Shown here: in pieces, positions 57,527 to 64,000 of the stretch | Position numbering within the stretch: position 1 is the first letter of the stretch | How the letters are laid out: each line of letters starts with the position of its first letter | Assembly: GCA_003255025.1 (NCBI GenBank) | Contig: QANY01005768.1 | Location: forward strand, 880,805 to 944,804 | Source: Datisca glomerata | Taxonomy: Eukaryota; Streptophyta; Magnoliopsida; Cucurbitales; Datiscaceae | Direction of reading: 5' to 3' | DNA: 64,000 nucleotides | The notes under the pieces: model-generated | What the model was told of the DNA's origin: nothing | Seen by the model: only the letters and a program-made list of their open reading frames with translations | The model's database searches: none | Program-made: the position numbers and the translations under genes

Positions 57527-59470
57527 AAGAGTGAGAAACTAGGGGGTGGTTGCCTCATCTAAGGGCCTATGATGTCTAAGTCAGTATCTTGACGTTATTT
57601 TGACATAGTTTCCTTAGGCGAGAAAATGACATCCTCTTTCCTTAGTAGATGAGGGTATTTGTACCTCGAGCCCTATGGAGAAAGTGTGTTGAGGAAATCT
57701 CAGGGGCATGCTGGGGAAGTTTCCCGAGACACTATGAGTGTCCTTGATTGGACAGAAGGGAGGAAAATTTTGACATAAATCGATGGGCATTAAATGTCGA
57801 TGTGCTTTCGAAGTGACATATCAGAGGCTGGTCTGACATTTTGCAATGACAATCGGACTGGTTGGGAGTTCGAGCCTAAAGGGAGTTCCCATTTAGGGTG
57901 TTGTTTTTGGCGGGTAATGATGACCTTGGCACTCAAGGATATCCGAGCTCTCTTGAAGAGCTTGATCTCTGTTGTCTTACATGTGCTCAAGTATGTGCAA
58001 CCCGCGCTCCTTCTAGATTGGCTAGGCGAGGTTGGTTCTTCTTCTTAGAAACCTTACTTTGTTATTAGCTCTCGGCTAAGGTGTGATACATGTACCTTTT
58101 CGTTGGTGCTTGGGAAAACACCTATAACAGTTGCCCTTAGTTGATGACGTGGGTGGTTTCACTCTCCCAGGTCCAAAGGCTTCTTTATCCGAGCTCCTTG
58201 TCCAATCTATGTTTGAGTGGTGATGAGCTAAAAACTTCATCTATCCTGGGCACTTCACTCTTGTATTTGAATTTCATTCGGTTGTAGGGCCTGTACCGAA
58301 TGAGATTAATTACCTGAACGTTTTTGTTGCGAGTCATCCATCATGCACCCGTCGTTTCATCTTTTCTGCAATTCAAGGCCATCAATATCTTGGGAGTGGA
58401 GGCATTAATGGCATGTTGGTACGTGTAAACGAGCCTTAGCCCTTGATGTTTCGCTTTATTTCAGACACGTCATTTGGACGTCATTTGGTCTTCTGAGATT
58501 TCATCATCGATTTGTAAATTGGCCGTTCATTAGGCATAAGGTGGCCTCAATGGTCGCTTTTGTTGCCCTTTTTAGTCCAATAAATGAGCAGTTTCCTTAT
58601 TCAAAGCTTATAAATAAGCAGTTTCCCTCTCATTTTCTTTATCCTTGCTTTCATGACGGAGTCAAATCCTTTGCCAACCTTCGTTCTTACCCCTAGTTCT
58701 TCTTTCTTTCTTAGGAGAATTGTAGTCCTTCCTCTTCTGGAGCATCATTCATTTTGGGGAATCCCTCATGAGATTCTCCTGTCTTTCCTTCCCAAGGTTA
58801 TTGCTTTTTAAATGTCATGCCTCAAAGTCGCTGGTGCCCCGTTTGTGGTTTTCTTGCCATCGATAAGCCTATGTGGTGAATCCTCAATCTGCATTGGGTA
58901 TCGGCTTATAGTTGCAAAGCCCTTCTGTCGTGAAACCTCATCCTTAAGAAAATTTTGAGACTTAGCCGGGGATCTTGATCCTTGATGTGTAATGAAGAAC
59001 CTTTGCCGGCTATAATCCACTCTCATCCTTTACGACATTTGTCCTTTATTACAACATGCGCCGGCATGCTTTAAGAGTGGGGCATAATAGTTATTCCACT
59101 CGCATCCTTCGGGATCGTCTGGAAATCAGATGTAGTTGCTTCCTTCCTTAAGTGGGAGAGATTGATGCATTTTTTATCCTGAGCAAGGGAATTGAGTTCC
59201 CTTTTGGCTCGAATTAGTGTGGTCCTCAGACCAACTCATCGTGATCCTTTGCGGGCAAGCAGTCAGAGCCTTCAAGACCTTAGAAGAGTTCAAGAAGGTT
59301 GTGGATATCCTACGACCACTTGCCGAAACGTGGCAGAGGGTCTTTAAGTTAGCATGAGGAAGGGGTTCACCCTCTACTTGAGGAGGACATCTTTGTAAGC
59401 TTCCATTTGCTTGTATTTGTAATCGTTTCTTATGAATGAGAATGGACTTTCTTTAGTAACTTTCACTTCT

Positions 59471-59955
59471 TCTTTCACCTTTGCTTTTGCTTATTTTTTA
59501 TTTTGTTATAACTTTCATAGTCACATGAGGTGCGCTTTAAGTAATAAATGTTCCTCGAATATATGATGTTTTACTCATTTGCGTTAAGCTTCATTTTAGT
59601 TTGGACGAGACCTTAATTCCTGCTTCATGTGCTGCGTGGTTGCTCTAATCCCGAGCTTGTGTCAGCGTCAAAATGGACTATATTCTTCCTAGTGGGCTGC
59701 CCCCTTTGAGGGAGGTTGAGTCGTACACACCTATCATAATCTTTACAAACTTTCCAAGTGTGCTCTCATTCAAGAGGTCTGGTTGGGCGGACCTGCCTAA
59801 AACTGAAACTTTACCATTTGATGTTTAATCAAGCATAATTTCTCTAGGCTGATCATTTTTTTGGTTCAGCGAGTTACAATGCAAGCCCAATCCTCTTCCT
59901 TGGGTACTCGGCCAGAGTACATTTCCTTTGGCGCCTATCCACCCATTCTTTCCTT
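59471..59955. other. Spacer between direct repeat and 85-bp array
   Basis: No gene recognised. Words such as TGCTCG and GCTAG near its right end prefigure the array. Confidence 0.4.
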
Positions 59956-59959
59956 AGAT

Positions 59960-60590
59960 AAACCCTTATTCCGAACGGCAAGCTAAAGTGCTCGACATAT
60001 ATTTCTTCCTCCTAATTCTAACCAGACATTCTTGCTCTAGGTAGGTCCTTGATCCTGTCTGCGAGCTAGAGTGCTCGACGAACATCAACTTTACCTTGAT
60101 GTCTAGCCAGACGTGTCTTCTTTGGCTAGACTCTTGATCTCATCCTGCAAACTAGAGTGCTAAGCAGACATCATTTCTACCTTAATGTCTAACTAGTTGT
60201 GCTTTCTCTAGCTAGACCCTCGATGCCGTCTGAGAGATGAAGTGCTTGGCGGACATCTCTTTTACCTTGATGTCTAGCCAGACGTGCCTACTCTGATTGG
60301 AGCCTTGATCCTGTCTGTGAGCTGGAGTGCTCAGTAAACATCTCTTTTAGCCAGGTGTTCCTGCTCTAGCTAAACCCTTGAATCTGTTTGTGAGCTAGAG
60401 TGCTCAACAGGCATCATTTTTTTCCTTGACGTCTAGCCAGTCGTTCTTGCTCTAGCTAGACCCTTGATCCCGTATACAAGCTAGAGTGCTCGGAAGATTT
60501 CACTTTTTGCCTTGATGTCTAAAAAGGTGTTCCCATTCTAGCTAGACCCTTGATCCCGTCTACGAGCTAGAGTGCTCGATAGACATCACT
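59960..60590. repeat. Tandem array with 85-bp period
   Basis: Unit landmarks are CTTGATCCCGTCTACGAGC, TAGAGTGCTCG, CATC then CTTTTACCTTGATGTCTAGC, CAGACGT and TCTAGCTAGACC. CTTGATC-type starts at 60048, 60133, 60219, 60304, 60377, 60463 and 60549 give periods of 85, 86, 85, 73, 86 and 86. An earlier diverged copy starts near 59963. Confidence 0.9.
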
Positions 60591-61235
60591 TTTTAATCTC
60601 GACTGGCGGGCTAGATTTCCGCACTAGGCATCACTTTTCTAATCCCAACTGGTGGGCTAGATTGTCGCACCGGTCATCACTTTTTAATCCCGATTGGTGG
60701 ACTAGATTGTCACACCATTCATCACATTTTAATCCCGATTGGTGGGCAAGAGTGTCACACCTATCATCACTTTTTTATCCCAACTGGTGGGCTAGATTTT
60801 CACACCAGTCATCACTTTTTAATCTCGACTGGTGGGCAAGATTGCCGCATCAATAATCACTGTTTAATCCTGACTGATGAGCTAGATTGCTACACCAGTC
60901 ATCATTTTTTAATCCTGACAGGTGAGCTAGATTATCGCACCAATAATCACTTTTAATCCTGACAGGTGGATTCGATTGTCGTACCATTAATCACTTTTTA
61001 ATCATGATTGGTGGACTAGATTGTCGCACTGGTCGTTGCTTTTTAATCCTGACTAGTGTGCTAGATTGTCGCATCAGTCATCACTTTTTAATCCTGACCT
61101 GTGCGCTAGATTGTCACACCAGTCATCATTTTTTAATCCTGGCTGGTGGGCTAGATTGTCGCATATGTCATCACCTTTTAGTATTGACTCATAGGCTATA
61201 TTGTCGCACCAGTCATCACTTTTTAGTCATTCAGT
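60591..61235. repeat. Tandem array with 45-bp period
   Basis: Unit landmarks are AATCCCGACTGGTGGGCTAG, ATTGTCGCACCAGTC and ATCACTTTTT, about 14 copies. It follows the 85-bp array without a gap. The unit looks like the first half of the 85-bp unit with the CTTGATGTCTAGCCAGACGT half lost. An open frame of 94 codons with a repeated WWARLSHxSS pattern runs through it; I take this as a by-product. Confidence 0.9.
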
Positions 61236-62302
61236 ACATGTTGTGGAAGAGTTTATTTTCTCATTTTATTTGACAAATTTTGATGAGTACACGATCTATG
61301 TTACCTTGGCGTTAGCCGTTAAAAAGAGAGACCACTTCTTCTGCTCTGACTGGGTGGAGGCTGAAGTGGAGAGCTGAAGACAGCCGTGCTTTCTTATTTC
61401 TTGAGCTATCTCTCTTATTCTCTTGTTCGAGCCTGGTGCATCCTCCTTCCTCAGCATCATTTTTTCTTTAATAATGGAACTCCCTAAGCTCTACATTATG
61501 CTCGTGGGTAGACGTTGATTTTTCTCGAACTACCCTTTGCGCCTGCTCCGGTAGGAAGATGACTGATTCCCACGATCTTTCAAGTTCTTCTCCAGACTAC
61601 TCTCTTGGCAGTTCGCTGATCATGGTCCCTCTACTCCTATGGGTTCATTCACCCTGTGTAAGAGCATGAGAGGAACACTCCCAAATATCCCACTAGTAAA
61701 AACATGGCCTTGTTGAAAATAAATATAAGGGGTCTAATGACCACCCTCACCATCTCAATATGTGAGAGCCGGGAAATGCTTGTTGTGAAGGGTTGATGCG
61801 AGGCTTTATATTTTAAAATGGGAATGACCCTAGGCCTATATATCCGTGCCTTATGGCTTTCGTTTGCGCGGGGCCATGTAAAATTATTGGTGGCAAAAGA
61901 CACAAAGGGATTGGATGGAGGGTGGCCTACTGATATTTTTCTCCATCTTCCGTAGCTGCTCACATATTGGCTCCAGAAAATCCTTTAGAGGTTTCTGCCT
62001 TCGTTCGTTCTTCAACAACCTCACTCTCCTCCTTCATCTTCTTGGGATGACCTCAACCAGAACCTTAGAAAGGGGGAGCTTGGCCATCTGAGGCTTGGTT
62101 TCATTATGGTCTCCATTTCTTCAAGGGGTGGCGACTCCGCCAGCAAGCCTTTGAGTCATAGAGGAGAATCATTCTTGTACAAGAGATCGTTACTATTTGA
62201 GTGATGGCTAGCGGGCCTTTGAGTCATGGGCGAGAATAATGGTGGATCTCCCTCTCATCTTGGTCTTCTTCGGTGTGGGGGGTACCAAGATCATCCTCTA
62301 AA
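61236..62302. other. Region between 45-bp array and second direct-repeat copy
   Basis: A minus-strand stretch near 61970-61900 reads PICEQLRKMEKNISRPPSIQ, which is vaguely like the coiled region of some plant gypsy gag proteins. Stops surround it, so I do not call a gene. A GGTACC word near 62281 lies where a primer-binding site might be expected for a minus-strand element, but it does not match a tRNA end I know. Confidence 0.3.
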
Positions 62303-64000
62303 TAGTTATATTGTATGCAATCTCCTCTCTAGATGGAGCTCCTCATGATCTCAACATCTATAAATTACAAACAAAGAACCTAAAGAGCGAGGGAGACGGG
62401 GGTGGTTGCCTCGCCTAAGGGCCTCTGATGCTTAAGTCAATATCATGATGTTATTTTGAAATAGTTTCCTTATGGGAGAAAATGGCAACCCTCTTCCCTT
62501 AGTAGATGGAGGTAATTATACCTGGATCCCTGTGGAGAAAGTGTGTCAAAGAAATCTTAGGAGTGTGCTGGGAAAACTTCCCGGGACACGATGACTATCA
62601 TTGATTGGACGAAAGGGAGGTGACTTTTGACTTAGAGAGATGGGCATTAAACGTCATTGTGCTTTTGAGGTGACATATTGGAGGCTGGTCTAACATTTTG
62701 TCATCGCGATTGGGTTAGTTGGTCATTCGAGCCTATATAGAGCTGTCATATGAGGTGTTACTTTTGGCAGATAATGATGACCCTAACACTCGGGGATATT
62801 GGAGCTCTCTTCACGAGCTTAATCTATGCTATTTTAAAATTTTACGATTTTTTGCAACCCTAACTCCTTCAAGGCTAGCTAGGCGAGGTTGATTCTTCTC
62901 CTTAGAAACCTTCCTTTATTATTGGCTCTTAGCTACAGTGCGATATATCTTGCCTTGTCATTGGTGCTCGGGCAAACACGTATAACAGTTTCCCCTAGTT
63001 GAGGACTTAGGTGGTTTTACTCTCCCAGGTTCGAAGACTTCTTTATCCGAGCTCCTTGTCCAAGCTACCTTTGAGTGGTGATGGGCTAAAAGCTTCATCT
63101 ATCCTAGGCACATCACACTTGTGTTTGAAGTTCATTCAATTGGGAGGCCCGTATAAATGGGATTAATTACCTGACAATTTTTATCGCGACTCATCCCCAT
63201 GCACACGTCTTTTCACCTTTTCCGTAGTTCAAGGCCATCAATCTATTAGGAGTGGAGGCATTAATGGCGTGTGGATGTGTAACAGAGCCTGACTCCCCAA
63301 TGTGTCTCTTCATTCCAAGCGCATTATTTGAACACATTTGGTCTTCTGAGATTTCCTCATCAATTCACAAATGGTCTTTCATTGGGTTTAAGGTGGCCTT
63401 AACAGTTGCTTTTGTGGCCTTTTTTAATGCTCATTAAATAAGCGGTTTCCTTATTTAAAGCCTATAAATAAATGATTTTCCCTCTCATTTCCTTCATCCT
63501 TACTTTCCTGACTGAGCCAAATCCTTTGCCAACCTTCATTCTATGCCCCTAGTTGTTTTTCTTTCTAAGGAGAATTGTGATCCTTCCCCTTTCGGGCCTC
63601 TTTCATTTTGCATGCTCCCACTTGAGATTCTCCTGGCTTTTCTTCTCATGATTGTTTTTTTGAATGTCGTGCCTCAAAGTCACTGGTGTCCCATTTGCGG
63701 CAATTTTCTTATCGTCAATAAGCCTATGTGGTGAATCCTTAATTTGCGTTGGGTATCGACTTATAGTTGTAAAGCCATTTTATCATGAAACCTTATCTTC
63801 ATGAAAAGTTTGAGACTTGGCTAGGGATCTTAACCCTTAATCTATAATGAAGCACCTTTACCGGCTGCAATCCACTCCCTTCTTTTTCCTTTGCTTGTAT
63901 TTGTAATCCTTTCTTATGAGGATAAGGTAGCACGTAATTACTGCTGTCCTTTCAGACCCCCAACTGCTTATTACAACATGCGTTAGCATGCTTCAGGAGT
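62303..64000. repeat. Long direct repeat, copy 2 (runs off the window)
   Basis: Matches copy 1 without interruption from AGTTATATTGTATGCAATCTC, through GGTGGTTGCCTCGCC and GATGGGCATTAAACG, to TTATTACAACATGCG at the window edge. It carries a GCTTGTATTTGTAATCCTTTC segment near 63893 that in copy 1 lies further right (near 59409), so the copies also differ by a rearrangement. Frames such as 63543-63734 (HWCPICG) are not supported by the other copy, where the frame is broken. Confidence 0.75.

Larger units (their letters stand above)
53779..59470. repeat. Long direct repeat, copy 1, split by a gypsy element
   Basis: 53779-53876 (AGTTATGTTGCATGCAATCTC onwards) plus 57527-59470 match, in order, the sequence from about 62303 to the window end. 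Landmarks shared by both copies are GGTGGTTGCCTC, AAGGGCCT.TGATG, GATGGGCATTAAA, CGAGCTCCTTGTCCAA and TTATTACAACATGCG. Two long direct repeats about 4.9 kb apart (gypsy removed) suggest LTRs of a large non-autonomous retroelement, but I found no convincing primer-binding site or coding core. Confidence 0.75.

Noticed and set aside
60572..61273. Open frames with a repeated WWARLSHxSS-type pattern and a related HHFLIL pattern
   Set aside because: The 45-bp period is a multiple of three, so a random frame repeats as a 15-residue pattern; no start context and units diverge without codon bias.
63543..63734. Open frame with HWCPICG, possible small zinc protein
   Set aside because: The homologous segment in the other direct-repeat copy (58.7-58.9 kb) has the frame broken, so there is no sign of coding selection.

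Overview
This window looks like eudicot plant nuclear DNA. It is AT-rich and dominated by transposable elements. I see one intact gene, a myristoylation-motif glutaredoxin-domain protein (44036-45121, minus). Almost everything else is decayed, often nested, mobile DNA: Mutator-like elements (MULEs) with captured or accessory genes, Ty3/gypsy LTRs, a LINE, a PIF/Harbinger relic, a non-autonomous CACTA-type element and several unusual tandem arrays. I found no rRNA, tRNA, organellar or bacterial signature, and I cannot name the species. Identities were judged by eye; no alignment or database search was run.

Layout, left half. 0.8-2.0 kb is a short-motif array that changes strand in blocks. 3.0-5.9 kb is a plant-mobile-domain (PMD) pseudogene. 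7.2-11.4 kb is a FAR1/FRS-type MULE transposase pseudogene, split by a 2.2-kb solo LTR with a perfect 5-bp target duplication. 11.5-13.3 kb holds tandem and inverted repeats. 13.3-16.2 kb (minus) is a Ulp1-like (C48) protease pseudogene whose catalytic Cys position reads Tyr. Near 18.6-19.0 kb is a fragment of a PAN-domain receptor-like gene. Two related minus-strand LTR copies (20.0-21.9 and 29.6-32.4 kb) act as empty-site references for each other. Between them lie a LINE (21.9-26.5 kb) and a Harbinger element (26.5-29.6 kb). The second copy carries a nested solo LTR of the same family as the one at 8.6 kb.

Layout, right half. 33.4-38.3 kb is a second MULE-like locus, with a DUF1985-type pseudogene (plus) converging on a nearly complete mudrA-like transposase pseudogene (minus). 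39.7-43.7 kb is a CACTA-type element with a TAA target duplication and an internal duplication of about 1.4 kb. 44.0-45.1 kb is the glutaredoxin-like gene. 46.4-50.6 kb is a large array of a palindromic 23-bp motif, organised in its core into a higher-order repeat of about 930 bp. 53.9-57.5 kb is a gypsy element whose 5' LTR is fused to the last part of pol. It sits inside a long direct repeat whose second copy starts near 62.3 kb and runs off the window. Between the two copies are an 85-bp array and a 45-bp array that appears to derive from it.

How parts relate. Two separate loci pair a Mutator-type transposase with a Ulp1/DUF1985-type accessory gene in convergent orientation, which resembles KI-MULE-type organisation. 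The nesting (LTR in FRS gene, LTR in LTR, gypsy in long direct repeat) gives a relative insertion history that can be read from the sequence.
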